From contig JAZNVH010000010.1 in the NCBI GenBank assembly GCA_045592745.1, positions 1 to 64,000 of the forward strand: a stretch of 64,000 nucleotides of DNA, given 5' to 3'. Positions 1-7,126 of this stretch are shown in pieces. The translations under genes were made by a program, and so were the position numbers. The stretch comes from Aphodoplasma sp045592745. Its GTDB lineage: Bacteria > Bacillota > Clostridia > UBA1381 > UMGS1253. The notes beneath the pieces are model-generated. The model was given only the letters and a program-made list of their open reading frames with translations, did not search any database and was not told where the DNA came from. Each line of letters starts with the position of its first letter. The stretch's first letter is position 1.

Positions 1-267
1 CTTTACAGATACACAGTTTTCTACCAACGCATTTGCAACACAAGCCGCAAAATAGGTTTTGCCCGTTCCAACCTCTCCCCAAAGGAGCAGACCTATGTTT
101 TTTGACAGCATATCCGACCATTTATCAGCATAGGTTTTTGCCTTGCTGATAAGCGGATTTCTGCCGTTGTCATTTTCAAAAGTCCAACAGTATAATGCGG
201 AATCCTGAAAACACATTGATTTCAGCATATTAAGCCGTTGCATACGCTCAAAATCTTTATTCATCAT
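1..267 (-). CDS. DnaC-like replication ATPase, N-terminal part (runs off window)
   Basis: The minus strand is open from an ATG at 267 to the window edge (89 codons, no stop reached). The translation carries a Walker A motif, GEVGTGKT, preceded by GLLLW and followed by YFAACVANAL, the hallmark of DnaC/IstB-type AAA+ helicase loaders. These proteins load the replicative helicase for a phage or integrative element. Its start overlaps the stop of the upstream replisome-organizer gene by ATGA (264-267), so the two are probably translationally coupled. Only the N-terminal part is visible, so Walker B and later motifs cannot be checked. IstB of an insertion sequence is the alternative, but the replisome-organizer neighbour favours a replication role. 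Confidence 0.8.
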   Translation of the reverse strand, partial: MMNKDFERMQRLNMLKSMCFQDSALYCWTFENDNGRNPLISKAKTYADKWSDMLSKNIGLLLWGEVGTGKTYFAACVANALVENCVSVK

Positions 268-979
268 AAGCTCTCTCCCTCCTTACAGGAATAGTCTTTT
301 GTTTTAATATCCTTTTTTAACCAACTGCGGATTGTTGCCGAGTGGTTATTATAGGACTTGCCTGTGCTTTCCATATATTCCGATAACTTTTCAATGTATT
401 TATCGGCATATATTGGATAATCTTCTTTAAGCTGTTCGTATTCGGGGAGTGTGAGCGATACATTTTTGTTCGCCCGTATAACTCTCGCTCTGACTCTAAC
501 TCTTTCTTTATCTCTGTCTCTTTTTCTATCTCTATCTCTGGTGGACGAATGTCGGACAGATTGAGGACATTTGGCGGACATTTGTCCGCTGTATGTCCGC
601 CGAGCTTTTTAACCTCTGCTCTTGCAAGCCGTTTTCTGTCTGCTTCCGTTGATGAAGTTCCGACCATATCCTCTATATTTGCCATATAGATTGTGCTGTC
701 TGCACATTCTATAATAAGTCCGAGTTTGAGAAACAACTCCAATGCCTTTTCAATCGTTCCTACCTGATGACCTGTAATTGATGAAAGCATTATAGGTGAG
801 TAGCTGACATTATCATTCAGTTTAAGGAAGCCGTTAAATTTGAGGGAGAGAAGATACAGCTTCAATAAAATATTGGAATATATCATTCCCTCCGGCATTT
901 TCTCAATGATGAGTACCTCTCCGCTGAAAAAGAAATCTTCTTTCAGTTTGAGATAGTAATATTTTTTGTTTTGTGCCAT
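264..979 (-). pseudogene. Phage-type replisome organizer, split by a frameshift
   Basis: Two overlapping minus-strand frames together make one replisome-organizer protein. The N-terminal part (from ATG 979) has the winged-helix-like N-terminal domain beginning MAQNKKYYYLKLKEDFF. The C-terminal part lies in the -1 frame and has the conserved tail LPEYEQLKEDYP...LSEYMESTGKSYNNH. The break falls in a run of five T on the plus strand at 463-467 (five A in the coding strand); one more A would join YGRTK to NVSLTLPEYEQL, which reads like the normal junction. The linker just before it is a GA-rich low-complexity run. The C-terminal frame still overlaps the next gene by ATGA. It may be a recent pseudogene, a sequencing error, or a product of slippage on the A tract. 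Confidence 0.75.
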
Positions 980-1004
980 TGCATTTACCTCCTTACAAGC
1001 AAAA

Positions 1005-1041
1005 AATCGAATTGTAATGTTGCAACGATTACAGTTCGATT
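1005..1041. repeat. 14-bp inverted repeat, probable operator between divergent genes
   Basis: The arms at 1005-1018 and 1028-1041 match at 13 of 14 positions and flank a 9-base spacer (gttgcaacg) that is itself nearly palindromic. The site lies between the divergent replisome-organizer and 1140 genes, immediately upstream of a -35 box at 1056. This is a typical place for a regulator-binding site; a replication-initiator site is the alternative. No regulator gene is visible in the window. Confidence 0.5.
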
Positions 1042-1055
1042 AAATCACAAAAAAC

Positions 1056-1084
1056 TTGACTTGTAAAGGCTTTTGGTATATACT
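1056..1084 (+). promoter_or_regulatory. Sigma-A promoter for the 1140 gene
   Basis: TTGACT (1056-1061) and TATACT (1079-1084) are separated by 17 bases, close to the consensus. The start codon of the next gene lies about 55 bases downstream. Confidence 0.7.
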
Positions 1085-1139
1085 TTAACTAATGGAATAA
1101 ACCTAAAAATACAATTCGCATAAAAAGAAGGTGTTACAC

Positions 1140-2174
1140 TTGAAAAAGAATTTGGATATGCCGAACATACCACAGTTCAAAAATGCCGTAATAGCAATAA
1201 ATTTAGACCAAAAGAAGAAAAAAGAGCATATTATCATAGGCGATTTTGAATATGTCAACAGATATTTAAGAGGTGCAAAAAAAGATAAAATAATTTACGA
1301 GAAAACAAGACCTTTTGGCTCACTTTTGCTGGACATACAACCGAATGTGGACTTTTTTGTTGATGTAAGAGTGATGATTTTGAACACAAAAAAGGAAAAT
1401 CGGGCAAATATTATCTCTATGATAGAGAAATTATACGCAAATGAAAATCCCGTGCTGAAATATATTGCGTTAAAATTATGGGAGGAATACAATCATCTTT
1501 TAAAAGCTATAAAAGAAAAAGATTCAGATTATAACGGAATGGACAGAGTGGAATACCTGACCTTGCCTTTCCGTCATCATCTTATACACGAAATTTTGGA
1601 ATGGCAGAAGATGACGCCCGAAAATCCTCTTGCTGATATGCTGTACGATTATTTTATGTTTCCCGTACTGACACTATATACTGCAACATTGACACAGACA
1701 AAGGAATATGCTGCCGTAGATTTTGCAGTAATGCCCCTTGTGCTTTATTATCTCAAATCTATATATGACAACCATAAATATTTCAGCTATTGCAAGGTGT
1801 GTAAAAAACTGTTTCTGTCGCCGGATTTGAATAAAACTACCATCTGTTCTGCAAAATGTCGTAAAATACAGCAGAAGAAAAATAAAGAGAAATATGACAA
1901 AGCTACCCGTGATTTAGATTATGAAAGAACATACCGAAACGAAAAGATGTATTGGTACAACCGAATACAGAAAGCAATTAAAAGGGGGATAAGCGGAAAG
2001 GCACTTGCTGAACTGCAGGAAGCATATGAGGAATTTAAGCGAGTTGCAAGCATAATGAAAAAACAGGTTAAAGAAGGCACATTGGATTTTGGTACATTTG
2101 ATATGTGGTATCTTGATATGCGTTGTGAGATTGACGCTCTTATGGAGAAACACGGCTTGGGTAAATATATGTAA
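1140..2174 (+). CDS. DUF6076-like protein with a Cys4 cluster
   Basis: A 344-residue protein of unknown function. The C-terminal half has CKVC (CKVCKKLFLSPDLNKTT) followed by CSAKC, a probable treble-clef-like zinc site, and then a long lysine/arginine-rich helical tail. This layout resembles the DUF6076 family, found widely on integrative elements of Firmicutes; the assignment rests on pattern memory. I place the start at TTG 1140, 6 bases after AAGGTG (1128-1133); the in-frame GTG at 1131 lies inside that ribosome-binding site. It is divergent from the replication module and has its own promoter at 1056-1084. The protein is rich in aromatic and basic residues and has no signal peptide or membrane segment. 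Confidence 0.65.
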   Translation: MKKNLDMPNIPQFKNAVIAINLDQKKKKEHIIIGDFEYVNRYLRGAKKDKIIYEKTRPFGSLLLDIQPNVDFFVDVRVMILNTKKENRANIISMIEKLYANENPVLKYIALKLWEEYNHLLKAIKEKDSDYNGMDRVEYLTLPFRHHLIHEILEWQKMTPENPLADMLYDYFMFPVLTLYTATLTQTKEYAAVDFAVMPLVLYYLKSIYDNHKYFSYCKVCKKLFLSPDLNKTTICSAKCRKIQQKKNKEKYDKATRDLDYERTYRNEKMYWYNRIQKAIKRGISGKALAELQEAYEEFKRVASIMKKQVKEGTLDFGTFDMWYLDMRCEIDALMEKHGLGKYM

Positions 2175-2190
2175 TCCTCTGTGGGTGCGT

Positions 2191-2345
2191 ACACCGTTTA
2201 CCGACTTCACAAATTACTGCAAGGCTGACCGTCTGCCTACCACACGGCAGACGACCACCCTTTTGTAATTTTGCCGCCTGCGAAAATATATTGCTCAAAC
2301 ACAGCGAGCAACATATTTTCACACCCGCCCCGTCGGTAAAGGTGT
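2191..2345. repeat. Branched palindromic element (outer stem plus two inner hairpins)
   Basis: An outer stem pairs 2191-2205 with 2332-2345 (14 pairs and one bulge). Inside it lie two strong hairpins: 2230-2237 with 2246-2253 (8 of 8) and 2282-2296 with 2306-2320 (14 of 15). Together they could fold as a multi-branch junction in RNA or a cruciform in DNA. It begins 17 bases after the stop of the 1140 gene. No convincing reading frame lies in it. Confidence 0.5.
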
Positions 2346-2503
2346 AACACACTACACTTTGCGAGCAAAGAAGTGTGCCAGACTTTCCCTCTGAACTCCC
2401 TTAACGCATAGCAAATTTTGTTAACACCGCACAAATTTTACTATGCTTATTTCAATGCTTCCGCCTTGAATATTTATCCTCAAATCAATTTTCGGATAAA
2501 TAC

Positions 2504-2557
2504 AAAAAGCAAGCTGCCGTATCGGTAAAAGCTCCGATTCGATAGCTTGCTTTTTTC
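2504..2557. terminator. Long-loop inverted repeat with T tract
   Basis: AAAAAGCAAGCT pairs with AGCTTGCTTTTT across a loop of about 28 bases, followed by further T residues. It may end transcription coming from the 1140 gene. A second hairpin at 2641-2670 (AAAATAAAGG/CCTTTATTTT) also has a T-rich tail. Apart from these and the elements listed separately, I see no gene between 2175 and 3129. Confidence 0.4.
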
Positions 2558-2788
2558 TTATGAACAAAACAGACGGTACGAAATCACACCGCTGTTTATG
2601 TTCATATTTATAGCCTTATACACAAGGCTGTAATACGGTAAAATAAAGGTGCAAAATTGCCTTTATTTTGCGTTTTAAGAGAAGAAAACTAACAAGGTAA
2701 TGAACTTATGTTACACCCCTTAAAAACAAGGTTCTATTGCGTGACACAAAATATTTATCGGCAAAGTGCTGATTTTACAGAAAATCTA

Positions 2789-2817
2789 TTGATAATTTAA
2801 GAAAAATGTGGTACAAT
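2789..2817 (+). promoter_or_regulatory. Sigma-A promoter of the structured RNA gene
   Basis: TTGATA (2789-2794) and TACAAT (2812-2817) with a 17-base spacer. The predicted start point, about 7 bases after the -10 box, is G2824, which is exactly the first paired base of the long closing stem of the RNA described below. Confidence 0.7.
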
Positions 2818-2823
2818 ATTAAA

Positions 2824-3042
2824 GTCACATAAACTTAATTTAATAGTAGAATTGGGATTTTTTGTTGTTTTGCAAGGGATATTTATGCCCTTTTTGCATA
2901 CTTTAACATTGAATTGGCAAAAATGCAAATTCCATTAGTTAGAGTGTGCAAGAATATATCCCATTCTGATTAAGTTTGTGTGACAACAATCGGGGTTTGC
3001 GTTTTTCGGTGTGCAGACAGCGATTGTTCTGCACACTTTTTA
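2824..3042 (+). ncRNA. Candidate structured RNA, possibly 6S-like
   Basis: No open frame. The 5' end (2824-2839) pairs without mismatch (one G-U) with 2969-2984, a 16-bp closing stem. An asymmetric loop (2840-2847 against 2968) is followed by a second stem, 2848-2858 with 2958-2967. The inner ~100 bases can form smaller hairpins (around 2871-2897). A strong intrinsic terminator, GTGTGCAGA/TCTGCACAC plus T run (3010-3041), follows. A perfect promoter sits just upstream and the next gene has a separate promoter, so this is an independent transcription unit. The rod shape with 5'/3' pairing and about 160-nt length recalls 6S RNA (SsrS), which binds RNA polymerase. I could not recognise the 6S consensus directly, and a mobile palindromic element is the alternative. 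Confidence 0.55.
3010..3041 (+). terminator. Intrinsic terminator of the structured RNA
   Basis: A 9-bp stem (3010-3018 with 3028-3036) followed by TTTTTATA. Its loop contains CGATTGT, complementary to ACAATCG at 2986-2992, so a loop-upstream interaction is possible. Confidence 0.75.
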
Positions 3043-3062
3043 TATACGGGGGAATGTCTATG

Positions 3063-3092
3063 TTGCTTTAAAATACAAAAGTTATATACAAT
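3063..3092 (+). promoter_or_regulatory. Probable promoter of the subtilisin gene
   Basis: TTGCTT (3063-3068) and TACAAT (3087-3092) with an 18-base spacer, downstream of the RNA terminator and upstream of the ribosome-binding site AAAGGAAG of the 3130 gene. Confidence 0.5.
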
Positions 3093-3129
3093 CGGTAAAT
3101 ATAAATACATACGAAAGGAAGAACATTAA

Positions 3130-6066
3130 ATGAAAAAATTACTCTCATTAACATTGGTTATAATGATGTTGTTTAGTACAGTATCAATCAATGTTTCGGC
3201 ATCAACCACCCCATCCGATTGGGCAGTGAATGAAGTCAATAATGCTAAAAATGCAGGCATTATTACAAATGCAATCACAAAAAATTATCAGAAGGACATA
3301 ACTCGTGAGGAGTTTTGTGAATTAGTTGTTAAGTTATATGAAAAACTTACAAACCAAAGTGCAACAGTAGGAACAGATATTTTTACTGATACCGATAATC
3401 AAGAAATATTGAAAGCATACAATCTTGGAATAGTTAAAGGTGTTTCAAGCAATCAGTTTGCACCATACAACAATATCACGCGTCAAGAAATATGTGTAAT
3501 GTTGGTTCGGTGCATTGATATTGCTATTGAAAGTGCAGATATAAGTGATTTCAACAATAACAATTTTGCAGATAAGAACAAAATTGCTGATTGGGCGATT
3601 GATTATGTGAATTATGCATATGACAATGGAGTAATGAAAGGTGTCGGAAATAATTGTATTGACCCTCTTGGAAATGCAACTTGTGAGCAATCTGTTTTAT
3701 TGGCATACAGAATTTATTCAACATATGCACAATCTGATGTTGCTTACGAGGTTGAAATTGAAAATATAGAAACAGACCAGGAAACAGATATTTCTTATGT
3801 TAATAATATAGTTATCATATTATTTAAAGATTCTGCATCACAAGAAGATAGAGACGAGGTTGTATCAGCAATAAATGGTAAAGTTGTAGGTCGTTTTGAT
3901 ACAATAAATCAGTATCAGGTACAAGTAAAAACATCTACACTAAATGAATTAATAGATATGTGTGATACTGTAAATGAATATGATTGTGTTTTGACTGCTA
4001 CTTATGATATTGCAACACAAGTTTCGACAGATGCCATGATAACACCTAATGACAAATGGAATAATGACAATTGGAATGAGAGAAACCCTAGTGGCAATAA
4101 CTGGTGGTTAGAAGTTATTCAGGCTCCAAGTGCTTGGAGTTATAATGATAAGCTGGGAAATATCAAAATTGGAATTGTTGATAATGGTTTCGATACAGGA
4201 CACGAAGATTTAAAAAATAAATTGAGTTTTGCAGCACAATATAATAAAGACGTAAATAATAAAGAGGATCATGGTTCACACGTTGCAGGTATTATTGGTG
4301 CTACTGCAAACAATAACAAAGGCATAACTGGTATAGTATGGAATTCAGAGTTAGTTTGTTATGATTGGGAACCCTCGTGGTTACAATCAAAAGTAGGTGG
4401 TTGGAGTACATCAACTGCCATTGCAGCTGGTTTAATTGAAACTGTAAAGTCAGGTTCAAAAGTTGTTAATTTTTCATTGGGCTGTACAGCTTCTTTGGAG
4501 AATAACAATAGCACATATTCACAGGAATGGATTGATGCTCAGGGACACAACGCCTCTATGTATATGGCATCATTACTTTCACAAGGTTATGATTTTGTTG
4601 TAGTTCAATCTGCTGGAAATGGTGCATCGGATGGAATAGGTGTAGATGCTATTTTTAATGGTTGGTTTTCTTCTATAACAAGAAATAACTGTTATGACAA
4701 TTTGAATACTGTTAATGATATACTTGACAGAATTATTATTGTTGGTGCAGCAGAACAAAACAATGGAACATATAGACAAGCAAGTTTTTCAAATGGTGGA
4801 AATCTGGTTGATATCTGTGCTCCTGGTGTAGATGTTTATAGCACAATTACAGGTGGTATAGCAGGAAAATATGGTAATATGAGTGGAACATCAATGGCTG
4901 CTCCAATTGTTGCAGGAGTTGCTGGTTTAGTATGGTCAGCAGATAGTAATTTAACTGGTGCAGAAGTTAAGGATATTGTTTGTGATACAGAAAACTCAAA
5001 AATAACTGTTGCAGATAACACCAGTTCTCGTAATGCAGTAGGAACATACAAAATGGTTAATGCAAAGTTGTCAGTTGAAGATGTGTTAGATATTGGTTTG
5101 ATAACTTATCTTGATGAACTTTCTCCAATCAGCGGTGATAGATATACAGGAAATGAGGGCGACAGTTTTATAGATACCATTGGAAAGAGAAATGGTAATA
5201 TTGATGTAAATGGTAATGAATATAATCATGGTTTAACAGCCTGGGTTGCTCGTTGGAACTACACAGACGAAATCAGTTGGGTATGGAATGAATATGATAT
5301 AAATGGAGAATATGAGTACTTACAGGGCGACATAGTACTTATAAAATCATACAATGAGAATAATTTTCGCACAAAAATTCAAATAATAGGAGATGGCGAT
5401 GTTTTGTATGAAAAAATACTTACACCAAGCGACCTCCCTATTAAGAATTTAAAAATTAATATATCTGATGTTGATAAATTAAAAATAAGTGTAAAAGATT
5501 TAGAAAGTGTATCTGGTGGTACTGCTTTTGGCCTGGCTGATTTTAGATTGACAACAGGGAAATATAACAGTAATTTAGAGGAAACTCCTAAATATACTAT
5601 TCCATCAGAAATATATATGAATGAACTTTCTCCAATTAGTAGTGATAGATATACAGGAAATGAGGGCGACAGTTTTATAGATACCATTGGAAAGAGGAAT
5701 GGTAATGTCGATATAAATGGTAATGAATATAATCATGGTTTAACAGCTTGGGTTGCTCGTTGGAACTACACAGACGAAATCAGTTGGGTATGGAATGAAT
5801 ATGATATAAATGGAGAATATGAGTACTTACAGGGCGACATAGTACTTATAAAATCATACAATGAGAACAATTTTCGCACAAAAATTCAAATAATAGGAGA
5901 TGGCGATGTTTTATATGAAAAAATACTTACACCAAGCGACCTCCCTATTAAAAATTTAAGAATTAATGTATCTGATGTTGATAAATTGAAAATAAGTGTA
6001 AAAGATTTAGAAAGTGTATCTGGTGGTACTGCTTTTGGTTTGGCTGATTTCAAATTAACTAAATAA
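3130..6066 (+). CDS. Cell-surface S8 (subtilisin) protease with SLH and duplicated NPCBM-like domains
   Basis: A 978-residue secreted protease. Order: signal peptide (1-25), three SLH repeats (about 28-205) for anchoring to the cell wall, a propeptide-like region (about 225-300), then the S8 catalytic domain with Asp351 (GIVDNGFD), His381 (DHGSHVAG) and Ser588 (SGTSMAAP). The C-terminal third is two tandem copies (about 662-809 and 831-978) of a domain resembling NPCBM carbohydrate/galactose-binding modules. The copies are offset by 507 bases and nearly identical even in synonymous positions, which suggests a recent duplication or gene conversion. The gene has its own promoter and a strong terminator, and it is AT-rich like its neighbours. 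Likely role: surface-attached protein degradation. Confidence 0.88.
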   Translation: MKKLLSLTLVIMMLFSTVSINVSASTTPSDWAVNEVNNAKNAGIITNAITKNYQKDITREEFCELVVKLYEKLTNQSATVGTDIFTDTDNQEILKAYNLGIVKGVSSNQFAPYNNITRQEICVMLVRCIDIAIESADISDFNNNNFADKNKIADWAIDYVNYAYDNGVMKGVGNNCIDPLGNATCEQSVLLAYRIYSTYAQSDVAYEVEIENIETDQETDISYVNNIVIILFKDSASQEDRDEVVSAINGKVVGRFDTINQYQVQVKTSTLNELIDMCDTVNEYDCVLTATYDIATQVSTDAMITPNDKWNNDNWNERNPSGNNWWLEVIQAPSAWSYNDKLGNIKIGIVDNGFDTGHEDLKNKLSFAAQYNKDVNNKEDHGSHVAGIIGATANNNKGITGIVWNSELVCYDWEPSWLQSKVGGWSTSTAIAAGLIETVKSGSKVVNFSLGCTASLENNNSTYSQEWIDAQGHNASMYMASLLSQGYDFVVVQSAGNGASDGIGVDAIFNGWFSSITRNNCYDNLNTVNDILDRIIIVGAAEQNNGTYRQASFSNGGNLVDICAPGVDVYSTITGGIAGKYGNMSGTSMAAPIVAGVAGLVWSADSNLTGAEVKDIVCDTENSKITVADNTSSRNAVGTYKMVNAKLSVEDVLDIGLITYLDELSPISGDRYTGNEGDSFIDTIGKRNGNIDVNGNEYNHGLTAWVARWNYTDEISWVWNEYDINGEYEYLQGDIVLIKSYNENNFRTKIQIIGDGDVLYEKILTPSDLPIKNLKINISDVDKLKISVKDLESVSGGTAFGLADFRLTTGKYNSNLEETPKYTIPSEIYMNELSPISSDRYTGNEGDSFIDTIGKRNGNVDINGNEYNHGLTAWVARWNYTDEISWVWNEYDINGEYEYLQGDIVLIKSYNENNFRTKIQIIGDGDVLYEKILTPSDLPIKNLRINVSDVDKLKISVKDLESVSGGTAFGLADFKLTK
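5113..6066 (+). repeat. Tandem 507-bp near-identical intragenic repeat
   Basis: Copy one starts at about 5113 and copy two at about 5620, a period of 507 bases (169 codons). Each encodes an NPCBM-like domain starting ELSPIS.DRYTGNEG. Only scattered base differences are visible between the copies, mostly near the boundaries and in the ILE/VAL and LYS/ARG changes of the last 30 residues. Confidence 0.9.
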
Positions 6067-6086
6067 TAATTAATATGCTTACTGTT

Positions 6087-6126
6087 AAGGAACAACCGCC
6101 TTCAACTAAGGCGGTTGTTCTGTTTT
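6087..6126 (+). terminator. Strong terminator after the S8 protease gene
   Basis: GAACAACCGCCTT and AAGGCGGTTGTTC form a perfect 13-bp stem with a 5-base loop, followed by TGTTTT. Confidence 0.85.
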
Positions 6127-6492
6127 AAGTATGATAATAAACATAATTTTACTGTGGATGAATGGAGTTCTGTCTACTATGAGTATGCAGAATATATGCG
6201 CAAGCTTGGCATTGTAAACGGTGTGAGTGCAACAGAGTTCAATCCTCTTGGTGAAATCACAAGAAAACAGGCTGCAACAATGCTTATGCGTACAACAGAC
6301 GTTTTGGGATATGACACATCATACAACACATCCGTTGAATCCGGTGTTTCATCCTGGGCAACAGAAGGTGTCGGCTTCGTAACCGAAAACGGCATTATGA
6401 ATGGTACAGGCAATGGCTTTGAACCACAGGGCAAATACACCAAAGAACAGGCCATCGCAACATTCGTGAGAATGTATGATAATTTGAAATAA
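6127..6492 (+). pseudogene. Remnant of an SLH-domain surface protein
   Basis: This frame encodes about 120 residues with two SLH repeats (EYMRKLGIVNGVSATEFNPL... and ENGIMNGTGNGFEPQGKYTK). It has no signal peptide, no start codon with a ribosome-binding site, and its 5' end merges into the terminator of the protease gene. The codon use differs from the adjacent protease (more GC-ending codons). It is best read as the C-terminal remnant of a separate SLH protein whose front was deleted, probably when the protease gene arrived or was rearranged. A long-shot alternative is that it is expressed from a TTG start at 6115, but that start lies inside the terminator stem. Confidence 0.7.
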
Positions 6493-6505
6493 ATAATGCA
6501 CTATA

Positions 6506-6538
6506 TTTAGAGGATTAGCATATAGTTAATCCTCTAAA
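6506..6538. terminator. 12-bp hairpin after the SLH remnant
   Basis: TTTAGAGGATTA (6506-6517) pairs perfectly with TAATCCTCTAAA (6527-6538), followed by TAATTTT. The rest of the 6539-6750 stretch is very AT-rich with no frame of note. Confidence 0.65.
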
Positions 6539-6750
6539 TAATTTTAAATTTCTAATTTTTTCTAATATATTTTTCTAATTTTAGAGCAAAATATAATTAG
6601 TTCAGCATAGAATGTATTAGATATTATATGCATAATTTTCAAAAATATATTGATTTTTGTCATTTTTTATGTTATTATATATTTAATCAATATATTAAAA
6701 TTTTTATTATATGGCAAAATTAACTAAAATATGTTTTTTATAAAAAAGTA

Positions 6751-6779
6751 TTGACTTTTTATAAATTTTGTGATATAAT
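6751..6779 (+). promoter_or_regulatory. Consensus sigma-A promoter of the 6843-11570 unit
   Basis: TTGACT (6751-6756), 17-base spacer, TATAAT (6774-6779). The leader that follows contains a small hairpin (TATGGATA at 6799-6806 against TATCCATA) before the ribosome-binding site AGGAGGT. Confidence 0.85.
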
Positions 6780-6842
6780 ACCGATGTTATATTATTTTAT
6801 GGATAGTATGATTTTTATCCATAGGATTTTAGGAGGTAAATA

Positions 6843-7040
6843 ATGGATAAAGAAGAGTACTTAACTGTGAATACATTTGTAAATGATGAATATAAAACAC
6901 ATTCGCAGTTTACAGAGTTTTTTATGATACAGGATGGTTTAGATTTTTATCAATATAATCCAGAATTAAGAATTAAAGAGGTTGCAATTGCTGCCAAAAA
7001 ATATAATGAGCAGAAAAAAAATGCATGTTCTAATATTTAA
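6843..7040 (+). CDS. Small protein of unknown function, first gene of the HExxH/FRG unit
   Basis: A 65-residue acidic, soluble protein (MDKEEYLTVNTFVNDEYK...) that I do not recognise. It has an excellent AGGAGGT ribosome-binding site 6 bases before ATG and a consensus promoter. It is followed by a terminator-like hairpin (7054-7095) and then, 86 bases on, the 1105-residue HExxH protein. Base composition matches the two large downstream genes. By position it could be a regulator, an antitoxin-like inhibitor or an activity trigger for the downstream proteins, but nothing in the sequence proves this. Confidence 0.6.
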   Translation: MDKEEYLTVNTFVNDEYKTHSQFTEFFMIQDGLDFYQYNPELRIKEVAIAAKKYNEQKKNACSNI

Positions 7041-7053
7041 TTATATCAGTATT

Positions 7054-7096
7054 AAACTGCGAATGTACTATGTAGTGTATGTTCGCAGTTTTTATA
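7054..7096 (+). terminator. Terminator or attenuator between the small gene and the HExxH gene
   Basis: AAACTGCGAA (7054-7063) pairs with TTCGCAGTTT (7082-7091), with a smaller inner stem, followed by TTATATTT. No clear promoter lies between it and the gene at 7127, so read-through would be needed for co-expression, which makes an attenuator plausible. Confidence 0.6.
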
Positions 7097-7126
7097 TTTA
7101 TTTGATACGACGAAAGGAAGACTTTT

